This document shows positions 1 to 8,191 of a stretch of 64,000 bases of DNA, piece after piece. Below the pieces are notes generated by a model. That model was not told the DNA's origin, did no database searches, and saw only the letters and a list, made by a program, of their open reading frames with translations. The stretch comes from Chryseobacterium sp. SORGH_AS_0447 (GTDB lineage Bacteria; Bacteroidota; Bacteroidia; Flavobacteriales; Weeksellaceae). How positions within the stretch are numbered: position 1 is the first letter of the stretch; each line of letters opens with the position of its first letter. The stretch is from NCBI RefSeq assembly GCF_030818695.1, contig NZ_JAUTAR010000001.1, forward strand, positions 2,908,501 through 2,972,500. Reading direction: 5' to 3'. The position numbers and the translations under genes are program-made.

Positions 1-129
1 CATAATATTAATAAATGGTTGATAAATTTTTTGGTGTTATGCGAATAAACTTAACGATAAAATGGGTCACCGGTTTATGCGCAGGATCATAATCTGTAAA
101 TTAATTTTAAAAATAAAAGTTGACCCTTT

Positions 130-169
130 AAAAATAAAAGAAGCTCTTCCGTAACTGAAACAGCTTCTT
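130..169 (-). terminator. Rho-independent terminator
   Basis: The arms AAGAAGCT (162-169, read on the minus strand) and AGCTTCTT (138-145) pair around a 16-base loop. They are followed on the minus strand by a T-rich run (TTTTATTTTT). It lies just after the stop codon of the 53-residue gene at 180-341 and probably ends that transcript. Confidence 0.6.
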
Positions 170-179
170 CTATCGATGA

Positions 180-341
180 TTATACAAAATTATTGTATTT
201 GATATTTCCGGTAGCTCCCATTGGAAGGAATACCACTTTTCTTTTGATCATTTTTGCTTTCTCAAGAGCTTTAAGTGCTTTCTGACGCTCGATCTCTTTG
301 TTCAGGGATACCGCATTATCCCATTCGTTTGAATTTTTCAT
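180..341 (-). CDS. Small basic hypothetical protein (53 aa)
   Basis: A short open frame runs from ATG at 341 to TAA at 180. The protein starts MKNSNEWDNAVSLNKE. Its middle is a charged, probably helical stretch rich in Lys, Glu and Ala (about residues 14-34), and it ends in a hydrophobic tail with VVFLPMGATGN. A terminator-like hairpin follows directly, which supports a real transcribed unit. It lies downstream of the carotenoid operon in the same direction, with a 136-base gap that could hold its own promoter. I do not recognise the family and assign no function. Confidence 0.55.
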   Translation of the reverse strand: MKNSNEWDNAVSLNKEIERQKALKALEKAKMIKRKVVFLPMGATGNIKYNNFV

Positions 342-477
342 AATATAATATTTAAGTGATTGGTGTGTCTGTATCAGTATGCTTTTCAGCTATAAATGTG
401 TTTACATAAAACAGGCCACTTTTTATATTTTATGAAAAAAAATAATATTTTTTTATATTTAAATGAAAGATTTACAC

Positions 478-1191
478 TTAATTTATTACCTGTTGGTTTT
501 CAGCCACTTCTTTCTTTCTGAATTTCTGAAAAAAGAAGATATTCCATAAAATAAGTTCGTAGCCATAGACGGTATCTTCAATAGGAATAGTTAGAATCCT
601 GATTCCTATAAAATCTTTCGGATTGTAATTTACGATCGGAGATTCCAGCCCGGTTCCGGTTAAAATACCATTAACCATCAAAAAGCCGGGCATCAAAAGA
701 AGATATATGAATGAAGCTTTGCCGATCCACCGTACTTTGAGAGCAAAATGCAGAACAGCCAGGCTGAATGCCGTCGTGATGAAAGTAAGGCTGGTGTAAA
801 TTTTATCGATGAAATAAATTCCGATCATCAAAGCCAGCAAAATACATATCAGTACAAAAGCTTTCTCCCGCAAAGGTTTCCAGTCAAGCTTAAAAAACTT
901 ATCCAGACAGAAATATGTAAACATACAAGAAAAGGGAATACAGAAAAAGAAAAGGATTTCTTCAACCGGTAGTTTAAGTAACCGGATTCCGATCAGGTAG
1001 CGGTCATTAAACCACCATACCCCTATTTTGGTAAACCATGCATCCCAGATAATAAAAACCACTGCCACGATTAATGATGCCGAAAAAAAGGCTCCGAAAT
1101 GCCTGTTGAATTTGATTTTTGGATGAAAGGAGAAGATAAAGCAAATAATTACGGTAAAGAAATTGATAAGAAGGTAAGTATATTGCAGCAT
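478..1191 (-). CDS. crtY: Lycopene beta-cyclase, CrtYc/CrtYd fusion type
   Basis: Integral membrane cyclase expected to form the beta-ionone rings of beta-carotene from lycopene. The 237-residue protein has about seven hydrophobic segments. It carries two copies of the half-domain typical of the heterodimeric CrtYc/CrtYd cyclases, here fused in one chain: IGIRLLKLPVEE (about residues 67-78) and IGIRILTIPIED (about 195-206). The paired PxE(E/D) motifs are the conserved acidic signature of the family. It is last in the marR-crtI-crtB-crtZ-crtY operon, 3 bases after crtZ. Its position next to the other crt genes makes the assignment firm, although the exact product was not tested. Confidence 0.9.
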   Translation of the reverse strand: MLQYTYLLINFFTVIICFIFSFHPKIKFNRHFGAFFSASLIVAVVFIIWDAWFTKIGVWWFNDRYLIGIRLLKLPVEEILFFFCIPFSCMFTYFCLDKFFKLDWKPLREKAFVLICILLALMIGIYFIDKIYTSLTFITTAFSLAVLHFALKVRWIGKASFIYLLLMPGFLMVNGILTGTGLESPIVNYNPKDFIGIRILTIPIEDTVYGYELILWNIFFFQKFRKKEVAENQQVIN

Positions 1192-1194
1192 CCT

Positions 1195-1650
1195 TTATTT
1201 TTTTTTATTAAAATACATCTTAAAATACTTCACGGGAACCCAAAGAAAACCAAAGCATTCGCCTTCTTCCTTTCCGATATGCTTGTGATGCTGTTTATGG
1301 GCTCTTCTAATCGCCAGCAAATATGGATTTTCGGTATCACGAAGTACTTTCAGACGCTGGTGGATGAAAATATCGTGTACGAAGAAATACGCCATTCCGT
1401 ACAGGGCAATTCCAACAGCAATGTAGAACCAATAATTGAAGCCCTGTATGGTGCCGTAGTACATCAGCATAATGGTTGGAAGCGCAAAAATCACAAAAAA
1501 ATAATCATTTTTTTCCATGGGTCCGTCATTGCTGTGATCGTGATGATCTTTGTGAAGCGCCCAGAGAAATCCGTGCATGATGTATTTATGAGTAAGCCAG
1601 GTAATCCCTTCCATAATGAAGAAAGTAGCTGCCACGATAAGAAAATTCAT
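1195..1650 (-). CDS. crtZ: Beta-carotene hydroxylase CrtZ
   Basis: Di-iron membrane hydroxylase that adds 3-hydroxyl groups to beta-carotene, giving cryptoxanthin and zeaxanthin. The 151-residue length suits the short CrtZ family. All four histidine clusters of the fatty-acid-hydroxylase superfamily are visible: HKYIMH (21-26), HKDHH (33-37), HDIFIH (92-97) and HKQHH (118-122). Hydrophobic segments at the N-terminus and around residues 50-90 are membrane spans. It follows crtB after a 25-base gap and is 3 bases from crtY, so it belongs to the same transcript. With crtY it predicts zeaxanthin as the end product of this operon. Confidence 0.92.
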   Translation of the reverse strand: MNFLIVAATFFIMEGITWLTHKYIMHGFLWALHKDHHDHSNDGPMEKNDYFFVIFALPTIMLMYYGTIQGFNYWFYIAVGIALYGMAYFFVHDIFIHQRLKVLRDTENPYLLAIRRAHKQHHKHIGKEEGECFGFLWVPVKYFKMYFNKKK

Positions 1651-1675
1651 ATAAATAATTTAAGTAGTATTGATG

Positions 1676-2521
1676 CTATAATAAAGAGGTTTTGTACTGT
1701 ACGTAGCAGCTCATCATCAGAGAAATCTTCGCACTGTTTGATATTCTTATTCTTTCACTCAGGATTTTTTCTGCCGATTTTCTCTTGATCTTCTTAAATA
1801 AAGAAATATAATATTTGTAGGCAAGATAGACTCCGAACCTTGAAGAAGCCGGAAGTTTCTTTATGCCGACTAAAGCCTGTCTGAACTCCTCCTCTATTTC
1901 TTTTTCGATGGAAAGCTTTACATTATTGTCAAATGATGTCATATCCAGATTTGGAAAATAGCTTCTTCCCAATGTATAATAATCATCTTTCATATCTCTC
2001 AGGAAGTTCACTTTCTGAAAGGCAGAACCCAAAATCATGGCAGAAGGCTTCAATGCCTCATACTGCTTTTTGTCGCCGTTTACAAAAATCTGTAAACACA
2101 TCAGTCCCACTACCTCTGCGGATCCGAGGATATATTCTTTGTAAAGGTCTGAATTGTAATCGATTTTCTGAAGATCCATCTCCATACTTTTCAGAAACTG
2201 GATGATCAGCTTGCGGTCGATGTTATACCGGTGTACCGTTTCCTGGAACGACTGTAAAATCGGGTTCAGTGAAATACGGTCTTCGAGAGCCTGAAATGTT
2301 TCTTCCTTAAATTTCAGCAACAGTCTTTCTTTATTGAAATCGTGGAAGCTGTCTACGATTTCATCGGCAAGACGTACATAGCCGTAAATGGCATAGATCG
2401 GATTTCTGATCGATGAGGATAGGGCGAGAATTCCTAAGGAAAAACTGGTGCTGTACTGCTGGGTAGTTTGTTTACTGACTTTATAAGAAAGTTCGTCAAA
2501 TAATTTTTTCATACGTATCAA
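1676..2521 (-). CDS. crtB: Phytoene synthase CrtB
   Basis: Squalene/phytoene synthase family; joins two geranylgeranyl diphosphates head to head into phytoene. The 281-residue protein has both Asp-rich magnesium-diphosphate motifs, RLADEIVD (D53, D57) and LRDMKDD (D176, D180). The conserved substrate-tunnel region YSTSFSLG is near residue 23. The ATG at 2521 overlaps the crtI stop codon in an ATGA arrangement, which favours this start over the internal Met four codons in. No GGPP synthase (crtE) gene is in the window, so the precursor must come from elsewhere on the chromosome. Confidence 0.93.
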   Translation of the reverse strand: MIRMKKLFDELSYKVSKQTTQQYSTSFSLGILALSSSIRNPIYAIYGYVRLADEIVDSFHDFNKERLLLKFKEETFQALEDRISLNPILQSFQETVHRYNIDRKLIIQFLKSMEMDLQKIDYNSDLYKEYILGSAEVVGLMCLQIFVNGDKKQYEALKPSAMILGSAFQKVNFLRDMKDDYYTLGRSYFPNLDMTSFDNNVKLSIEKEIEEEFRQALVGIKKLPASSRFGVYLAYKYYISLFKKIKRKSAEKILSERIRISNSAKISLMMSCYVQYKTSLL

Positions 2522-3987
2522 TTTTTGGTGGCTTCGGTGGCAGCAATTTTTCCTGAAATGATGGAAGGCGGAACTCCCGGCCCCGGAACGGTAAGCTGGC
2601 CTGTATAAAATAGGTTTTTTACTTTTTTATTCTTCAGAGAGGGTTTCAATACCGCGGTCTGGGATAAGGTGTTAGCCAGACCATATGCATTTCCCTGATA
2701 GGCGTTGTAATCTTCTTTAAAATCCTTTACACAATAGCTTTTTTTATAATCAATTTTCAGTAAAAGATCGGATGCCCCGGTATGTTTTTCAAGCCGAAGG
2801 ATCATTTCCATAAAATACCTTTCCCGGATTTCTTCCGAATCTTCAATTCCCGGTGCAACCGGCATGAGCAGGAAAACATTTTCGCAGTTTTCAGGCGCCA
2901 CTGACGAATCTGTTTTTGAAGGACAGCAGGCATAGAACAGTGGTTTGGTAGGCCATTTTTTATCTTTATAGATCTCTTCGGTATGAAGGCCAAGATCATT
3001 TTCAAAAAACAAGGTATGGTGCTTCAGATTAGGAATTTTTTCTTTAAATCCTAAATAAAATATAAGGCATGACGGTGCGAATATTCTATTTTCCCAATAG
3101 TCATCATCGTAATTCCTCAGCTCCTGAGGAAGAAGACGGGATTCTGTATGATGATAGTCTGAAGAAGCAATGATGGCATCAAAATCGATGGTTTTATCGT
3201 TAACGGTTAAGGAAGAAACTTTCTTATCCTGTACATTAATCTTCTCTACATTGGAATTTACATAAAAATGGGTTCCCTGCGTTTCGGCAATGTTTTTCAT
3301 TGCGTCAATAATTTTAGAGAAGCCGCCCATCGGATACCAGGTCCCTAATTTGTATCCTCCGTAATTCATTAAACTGTATAACGCAGGAATGTCCTTGGGT
3401 GCGGCGCCTAAAAAGATTACAGGGAACTCCATTAATACAATCAACTTAGGGTCCTTAAAATATTTTCTTACAAAGCGCTGAAAGTTGGTCAGCAGATCCA
3501 GCTTCAGGGCACTTTTTGCAATTTTCGGTGAAAGGAATTCAAACCAGGAGTGGCAGGGCTTATTTACGAAATCCTGCATTCCCACTTCGTATTTGTAGCG
3601 GGCATCTTCCATAAATTCGTCTAATTTTTTGCCAGCTCCCGCTTCCGTGTTTTCGAAAAGCGCTTTCATCTCTTCATAATTTTGTGGAATATTCATTGTC
3701 CCGTCTGAAAAAACCATTTCAAATTGCGGATCAAGCGGAACAAGCTGGTAAAAATCAGAAGATTTTTTACCGAAGTCCTCAAAGAAAGATTCAATAATAT
3801 CGGGCATCCAGTACCAGCTCGGCCCCATATCAAAGGTATAGCCGTTATCGGTTTTAAAATGTCTTGCCCTGCCTCCGATATCACTGTTCTTTTCAAACAG
3901 GTGTACTTCGTGTCCTTCTTTAGAAGCATAAGCTGCTGCAGACAATCCTGAAAACCCTGATCCTATTATTGCAATTTTCTTTTTCAT
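2518..3987 (-). CDS. crtI: Phytoene desaturase CrtI
   Basis: FAD-dependent desaturase that converts phytoene to lycopene. The 489-residue protein opens with the dinucleotide-binding motif IAIIGSGFSGLSAAAYAS, then a Glu at the end of the second strand and the GGRA motif at about residues 37-41. The carboxyl end has the CrtI signature FYTGQLTVPGPGVPPSIISG. Length and motifs match bacterial CrtI. A close CrtN-type desaturase cannot be excluded by eye, but the lycopene cyclase downstream argues for a C40 pathway. The gene starts 2 bases after the MarR-family gene and overlaps crtB by 4 bases, so translation of the operon is probably coupled. Confidence 0.93.
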   Translation of the reverse strand: MKKKIAIIGSGFSGLSAAAYASKEGHEVHLFEKNSDIGGRARHFKTDNGYTFDMGPSWYWMPDIIESFFEDFGKKSSDFYQLVPLDPQFEMVFSDGTMNIPQNYEEMKALFENTEAGAGKKLDEFMEDARYKYEVGMQDFVNKPCHSWFEFLSPKIAKSALKLDLLTNFQRFVRKYFKDPKLIVLMEFPVIFLGAAPKDIPALYSLMNYGGYKLGTWYPMGGFSKIIDAMKNIAETQGTHFYVNSNVEKINVQDKKVSSLTVNDKTIDFDAIIASSDYHHTESRLLPQELRNYDDDYWENRIFAPSCLIFYLGFKEKIPNLKHHTLFFENDLGLHTEEIYKDKKWPTKPLFYACCPSKTDSSVAPENCENVFLLMPVAPGIEDSEEIRERYFMEMILRLEKHTGASDLLLKIDYKKSYCVKDFKEDYNAYQGNAYGLANTLSQTAVLKPSLKNKKVKNLFYTGQLTVPGPGVPPSIISGKIAATEATKN

Positions 3988-3989
3988 GA

Positions 3990-4658
3990 TTAGTTTTTAA
4001 ATGAATATTCTTCGTATACGGTTTTGATGAGGTCTTTACTGTCTATATTTCTGGAGAAAATCGGATAATGAAAACGGTCCAGCTTATTCAGAATTCTGAT
4101 CAGTTCCATTTTTTCATTATGACTCAGATTTCCGGCTACGATCTCAGTTGCAATTCTGATTTTACCCATATGCTGCTCCAAAGCATTTATTCCCTCCTGG
4201 GTAATACTAATCAGCCTATTTCTTCGGTCTGCATCGGATTCGGTCTGTTCGATCCATCCATGCTTCAGGAGCCTTGTAATGATGAGCATACCTACCGGTT
4301 TATCGTGGATATTCTTTTTAATAAGCTCCATTTTGGTCATTCTTCCAAATGCCCTAAGGTTAATGAGGTAAATAAAATCTTCCTGGGTAGCAAAATCTGA
4401 GTCCGCGATAGCTGATTTAGAATAAGTTCTGGCATATCGGTTAAGATGAACGAGTAAGGTACTGATGGCACTTTCAGGCGTCCGCCCACTTTCTTTACCT
4501 TCCCAGTAAGGCTCATTGTTTTTTGCATATTCGTTGGATTCCTTATCGCAGATCCATGCTTTAAAACCTTGAACGGTGTCAGGATAATAGTTATTAGTAT
4601 TCTCTTCGCCAAACTGTTCCAGTAGATCAATGACCTCTTTAGTAACTTTGTAATTCAT
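3990..4658 (-). CDS. MarR-family transcriptional regulator of the carotenoid operon
   Basis: Winged-helix regulator, 222 residues from the ATG at 4658. A longer frame exists upstream but begins at TTG and would run through the repeat at 4669-4682, so I reject it. The centre resembles a MarR domain: a helical region followed by a wing segment with DADRRNRLISITQEG. It is the first gene of the crt operon, 2 bases before crtI, so regulator and pathway are co-transcribed. Two similar inverted-repeat-like sites lie directly upstream of its start, suggesting autoregulation of the whole operon. The effector is unknown. Confidence 0.85.
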   Translation of the reverse strand: MNYKVTKEVIDLLEQFGEENTNNYYPDTVQGFKAWICDKESNEYAKNNEPYWEGKESGRTPESAISTLLVHLNRYARTYSKSAIADSDFATQEDFIYLINLRAFGRMTKMELIKKNIHDKPVGMLIITRLLKHGWIEQTESDADRRNRLISITQEGINALEQHMGKIRIATEIVAGNLSHNEKMELIRILNKLDRFHYPIFSRNIDSKDLIKTVYEEYSFKN

Positions 4659-4668
4659 GATGAATTTA

Positions 4669-4713
4669 ATGTATAAATAAACTAAACGCAATATATATAG
4701 TTTACAAATAAAC
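4669..4713 (-). promoter_or_regulatory. Putative operator pair upstream of the MarR/crt operon
   Basis: On the minus strand a perfect inverted repeat GTTTATTTGTAAAC (4700-4713) is followed 17 bases later by a related copy GTTTATTTATACAT (4669-4682). The second copy ends 10 bases before the regulator's start codon. A MarR dimer would suit a palindrome of this size. The repeats are seen directly; the binding is inferred. Confidence 0.45.
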
Positions 4714-4763
4714 CTATCAGCATTTTTTATGCCAAAAAAAATTATTAAAAAAATTTAGAATCG

Positions 4764-4776
4764 GCCTAAAATAGGC
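4764..4776. promoter_or_regulatory. 13-bp inverted repeat upstream of the four-helix-bundle gene
   Basis: GCCTA-AAA-TAGGC is a perfect inverted repeat 44 bases before the ATG at 4821, in the divergent region between the MarR gene and the DUF2383 gene. It could be an operator for a regulator not in the window, or chance in AT-rich DNA. Confidence 0.25.
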
Positions 4777-4820
4777 ATGCTTATTGCAAAATATCTAGCA
4801 CACCAATTAAAAATTTTAAT

Positions 4821-5273
4821 ATGAACAACGAAAAAACAGTATCAACATTAAACGATTTACTGAACATCACGAACGACAGAATTGAAGGATTTTCAAAAGT
4901 AGAAGACAAAGTATGGGAAAACCATTCCGGATTGAAAGCAGACTACGACCAAATGGTTTCACAATCGCAGCAGATGAAATCCGATCTGATCAGAATGATT
5001 AATGAGCACGGAGGAGATGCAGATAATACGACAAGTACTGCAGGAGCGTTGCACAGAGCATGGATTGATGTAAAAAATGCTTTTTCAGCAGACAAGGAAG
5101 AATCTACACTGGAAAATGTGGTTTTCGGAGAAAAAGCAGCAATTGACGCGTATCAGGATGCCTTGGACAGCGGAGATTTAACTCCGGAATGTTCAAGAAC
5201 AATTTCAGACCATCTGCATCATTTAAAATCTTCTTATGCTAAATTTGAAAATTTAGAAGAAGTAAAATCATAA
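4821..5273 (+). CDS. PA2169-family four-helix-bundle protein (DUF2383)
   Basis: A 150-residue soluble, acidic, all-helical protein without signal peptide. It matches the PA2169/DUF2383 pattern: an N-terminal helix with LNDLLNITNDRIEGF, a middle helix with AGALHRAWIDVKNAF, a GEKAAIDAYQDAL segment, and a C-terminal helix. The family has a ferritin-like four-helix fold and no established reaction; it is often linked with envelope or general stress genes. It is monocistronic, divergent from the carotenoid operon, and followed by a strong terminator. The function is not known; the family call rests on motif recognition. Confidence 0.8.
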   Translation: MNNEKTVSTLNDLLNITNDRIEGFSKVEDKVWENHSGLKADYDQMVSQSQQMKSDLIRMINEHGGDADNTTSTAGALHRAWIDVKNAFSADKEESTLENVVFGEKAAIDAYQDALDSGDLTPECSRTISDHLHHLKSSYAKFENLEEVKS

Positions 5274-5296
5274 TCTTTTCAATAAAAGATCATAAC

Positions 5297-5328
5297 AAGA
5301 GAGCCTCACAAGGCTCTCTTATTTTTTA
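5297..5328 (+). terminator. Rho-independent terminator
   Basis: Perfect 9-bp stem AAGAGAGCC/GGCTCTCTT with a 6-base loop, followed by ATTTTTTAT. It ends the gene at 4821-5273. The leftward usher-like gene stops 57 bases further on, so the hairpin may also serve that transcript. Confidence 0.85.
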
Positions 5329-5384
5329 TACTATATTTAAAATAAGTACTCAATTCGCAGATTTAATAAATTGTTATTGCTGTT

Positions 5385-8183
5385 TTATTCGGTTCCGAAT
5401 TTCTTTACCCGGATCTTTTTCTCTTTTACTTTAATCACAAATGGCTGTAATGTGAGTATTTTTCCCGCTTCCACATCAGCTTCAGTATCGGTCTGGTCCA
5501 CATAGGTATTGGCAGGCAATGAGTTCTCATTCAATTCAATTCTGTATTTTCCGGATTCCAAGAAGAAGACAAATTCACCGTTGTCATCCGTTACCATACG
5601 CTGCAGAAGCTGGTCGTTTTTATAAATATTAAATACGATACCTGCTGATTTTGGATCAAATTCCATAGCGGTTTTCTCATTATATTCATAACGGATACCG
5701 CCTTTAACCGTACCATTCTGATGCAAAGGAATCTGCAATACGTAATTATATCTGTTCAGATCTATTTCCGCTTCATCGTAATACCAGCCTTTCTGAATGA
5801 TCTGTTTCAAGGCATATTTTCCGAAAGGAAGGGCTTTATAATTCAGGTATCCTTTGCTGTCTGTGCGGAATGATACGGTATTCAGCATCACCAGATATCC
5901 TTCTGCCGCCTGATCGCCTTCATCGTACACCCCATTGGTATTATGGTCATAATAAACAAAGGCTGTGACGTTTCCTTTTTTGCCCGGATCCGGATTATTG
6001 GTTTTCAGATTCAGGGTAATGCCCGCTTCTACCGTAAGAAGACTATTGTTATTGCTTCGGGAAGAATAATAAAACCAAGAGGTATTTAGATAAACGCTGT
6101 ACAGCTTGCCGGAATATTTCAGATTGACAAAACCCGAAGGTGATTTTCCGTAAAAAATATCATCGGTATAGGTGGCACCGGAAGCTACCGTAAATCGCTG
6201 ATTAAAAAAATCTTCATTTACAAATGCTGAAAAGGACAGTTTTTTATACGTGCTGTTTTCATCAAATACTTTGGAAAAAGCATATTCTGAAAGAAAATAG
6301 CTTCCATACTGGTAAGTAAGATTAAAATTAAACCATTTGTAATTGTAATTACCCAATACTTTCATCTGGAATCCGGCATTATCACGGTCCGGATACTCTA
6401 CCCGTCCGGCTTCTAATCCCAATACGGAAGAGTGCTTTGCATTGGGGCTGGACCATGTCATATAATCCGTAATCCGCTGAGCCGTCAATGTTTTTTTCTC
6501 TTGATTGAGCGCTGTATTAAAGAAGTTGTTATATGCATTGGATTTTTCATTCTGAAACTGAATCCCAAGCGTACTGCCAACATTTCCTATTTTCGGCAGG
6601 CTGATCCCGGTATCCAGCCTGAAGGTATCGGATATCAGATTATTATTAAAAAAATAGAATTTAGGAGAAAAATTGGAGATCAAAAGATTTCCGTAAATAC
6701 TGTAATTTTTATTGAGATTGGCAGAAATGTTCTGCTGTACCTGAAGCATTCCTCTTCTGTTTCCAGGGTAATAATCAGTACTGTAGAAATAATTTCCGTT
6801 CAGATTAATTTTGCGGATATTTCCCGAATACTGGGATTCGAGGGCCAATGAAGGTTTCGTAATATTAATTTCGTCATATACACTTAGTCCCGAATAAACT
6901 TTCGCATTCATGTTCCAGTCTTTGCTGAAAACATACTGCATATCGGTTCCTACTAAGTTGTGACGGGCTTTTTCATACGGATCGTTTCTGAAAACATAGG
7001 TTGCTGAAAAACTTTTAGTCTCGTCTTTGATCATGCTTCCTTTTGCATAGAAACCATATCCATACTCTAAAAAAGGATGCCGCTCTACCAAACTGAAGGT
7101 CTGATCTACAAAACCAACTTCCAGCTTTTTATCCCTGGCAGAAGAATTCCAGGCATACTCCGCTCCCCTTCCAAACATCGACAGCTCCATCATTTTACTG
7201 ATGTTCCCGACTGTGTATTCATTATTGGTATTGCGGTAAGTAACATAAGTGTTCGTTATTACCGGCTCACTCTGGCCATTCAGGGTATAAATATTCCCTC
7301 TGATAAAGACGTACCCGGACGGCAGGTTGAAACTTCCGGCCCCTCTGAGCTGGTACATATTGAGGTTCTCACCTACTCTTCTGTAAGATGCCGTGATGCT
7401 GTTCTTTTTATAATCCGAAATAACCGCATTCTGAGGATCCTGATACCGTTGGGAAGAAGCAACATTCTGAACCGATACCGAAGCATTACCGAATATTTCC
7501 TTTTCAGGATCTTTAAACCCGGCAATACTTACACTGAATTGAGAGGTTTTTGCCAGAGGTCCTGATGGCATAAACCTGAAAATAAATACCGAATCCTTCT
7601 GTACGGAAACACTTCCTTTTTTTTCGACAAAAATATTTTCCTGAGTGATTTCGGGTATTTTAAATACTACCGTCACATTCTGCTTGGTATTACCCAAATT
7701 GGAAACCCGGGCCCTTACTTCTACCGAATCCCTTATATTATTGATATACTGTACAGGATTTTCTGCAATGATTCTTAATGAAATATTTTCCGCGACTTTA
7801 AAAGCAGCAGACTTCTCCGAAACTATATTGTTCTGAAGGTCGGTAAGGCTAAATGCAACTGCTTTTTCTCCTGCAACCGCATTGTTACTGACAATTATTT
7901 TTACCGGTAAAAACACCGTTTCCCCTGCATCAAGCTCAGCTATAATTCCGTTAGGAACCGCTACCCTCGTACCTTCCGGCGTGTGGATATTGATTTTTCC
8001 TTTAAATGGTCTTTGCTCTGTATTTTTCAGAACCACTGTAAAATCCATAATATGCTGCCCTTCGGTACCGGATTCACTTTTGATTTCCATATCGATAGCC
8101 GGGATATGCTGTGCGGAAACCGTAATAAAAGTAAGCAGTATCAAAAAAACAAATGTTATTTTTCTGAGATGGACGTGAAACAT
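5385..8183 (-). CDS. Usher-like outer-membrane protein of a chaperone-usher-type pilus cluster
   Basis: A 932-residue protein with a signal peptide (about residues 1-24, cleavage after TVSA). The N-terminal third resembles two Ig-like domains of the NEW3 type. The centre (about 240-720) has alternating hydrophobic and aromatic strands like an outer-membrane beta-barrel. The C-terminus holds two small beta-sandwich domains: an SdrD-B/CnaB-like one with a calcium-loop-like YYDHNTNGVYDEGD, and a second with VTDDNGEFVFFLESGKYRI. Barrel plus terminal Ig-like domains, together with the chaperone, adhesin and pilin upstream, suggest it acts as an usher. It is not a recognisable FimD homologue, so the role is inferred from architecture and context. 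It starts 8 bases after the adhesin gene. Confidence 0.6.
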   Translation of the reverse strand: MFHVHLRKITFVFLILLTFITVSAQHIPAIDMEIKSESGTEGQHIMDFTVVLKNTEQRPFKGKINIHTPEGTRVAVPNGIIAELDAGETVFLPVKIIVSNNAVAGEKAVAFSLTDLQNNIVSEKSAAFKVAENISLRIIAENPVQYINNIRDSVEVRARVSNLGNTKQNVTVVFKIPEITQENIFVEKKGSVSVQKDSVFIFRFMPSGPLAKTSQFSVSIAGFKDPEKEIFGNASVSVQNVASSQRYQDPQNAVISDYKKNSITASYRRVGENLNMYQLRGAGSFNLPSGYVFIRGNIYTLNGQSEPVITNTYVTYRNTNNEYTVGNISKMMELSMFGRGAEYAWNSSARDKKLEVGFVDQTFSLVERHPFLEYGYGFYAKGSMIKDETKSFSATYVFRNDPYEKARHNLVGTDMQYVFSKDWNMNAKVYSGLSVYDEINITKPSLALESQYSGNIRKINLNGNYFYSTDYYPGNRRGMLQVQQNISANLNKNYSIYGNLLISNFSPKFYFFNNNLISDTFRLDTGISLPKIGNVGSTLGIQFQNEKSNAYNNFFNTALNQEKKTLTAQRITDYMTWSSPNAKHSSVLGLEAGRVEYPDRDNAGFQMKVLGNYNYKWFNFNLTYQYGSYFLSEYAFSKVFDENSTYKKLSFSAFVNEDFFNQRFTVASGATYTDDIFYGKSPSGFVNLKYSGKLYSVYLNTSWFYYSSRSNNNSLLTVEAGITLNLKTNNPDPGKKGNVTAFVYYDHNTNGVYDEGDQAAEGYLVMLNTVSFRTDSKGYLNYKALPFGKYALKQIIQKGWYYDEAEIDLNRYNYVLQIPLHQNGTVKGGIRYEYNEKTAMEFDPKSAGIVFNIYKNDQLLQRMVTDDNGEFVFFLESGKYRIELNENSLPANTYVDQTDTEADVEAGKILTLQPFVIKVKEKKIRVKKFGTE

Positions 8184-8191
8184 TAGGTATT

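Noticed and set aside
1..3. Possible leftward start codon at the window edge
   Set aside because: CAT at positions 1-3 could be the start of a leftward gene, but no coding sequence is visible to judge it.
1099..1788. Long rightward open frame (229 codons) antisense to the carotenoid genes
   Set aside because: It lies entirely opposite crtY, crtZ and crtB, whose motifs are complete. The antisense product has no recognisable pattern.
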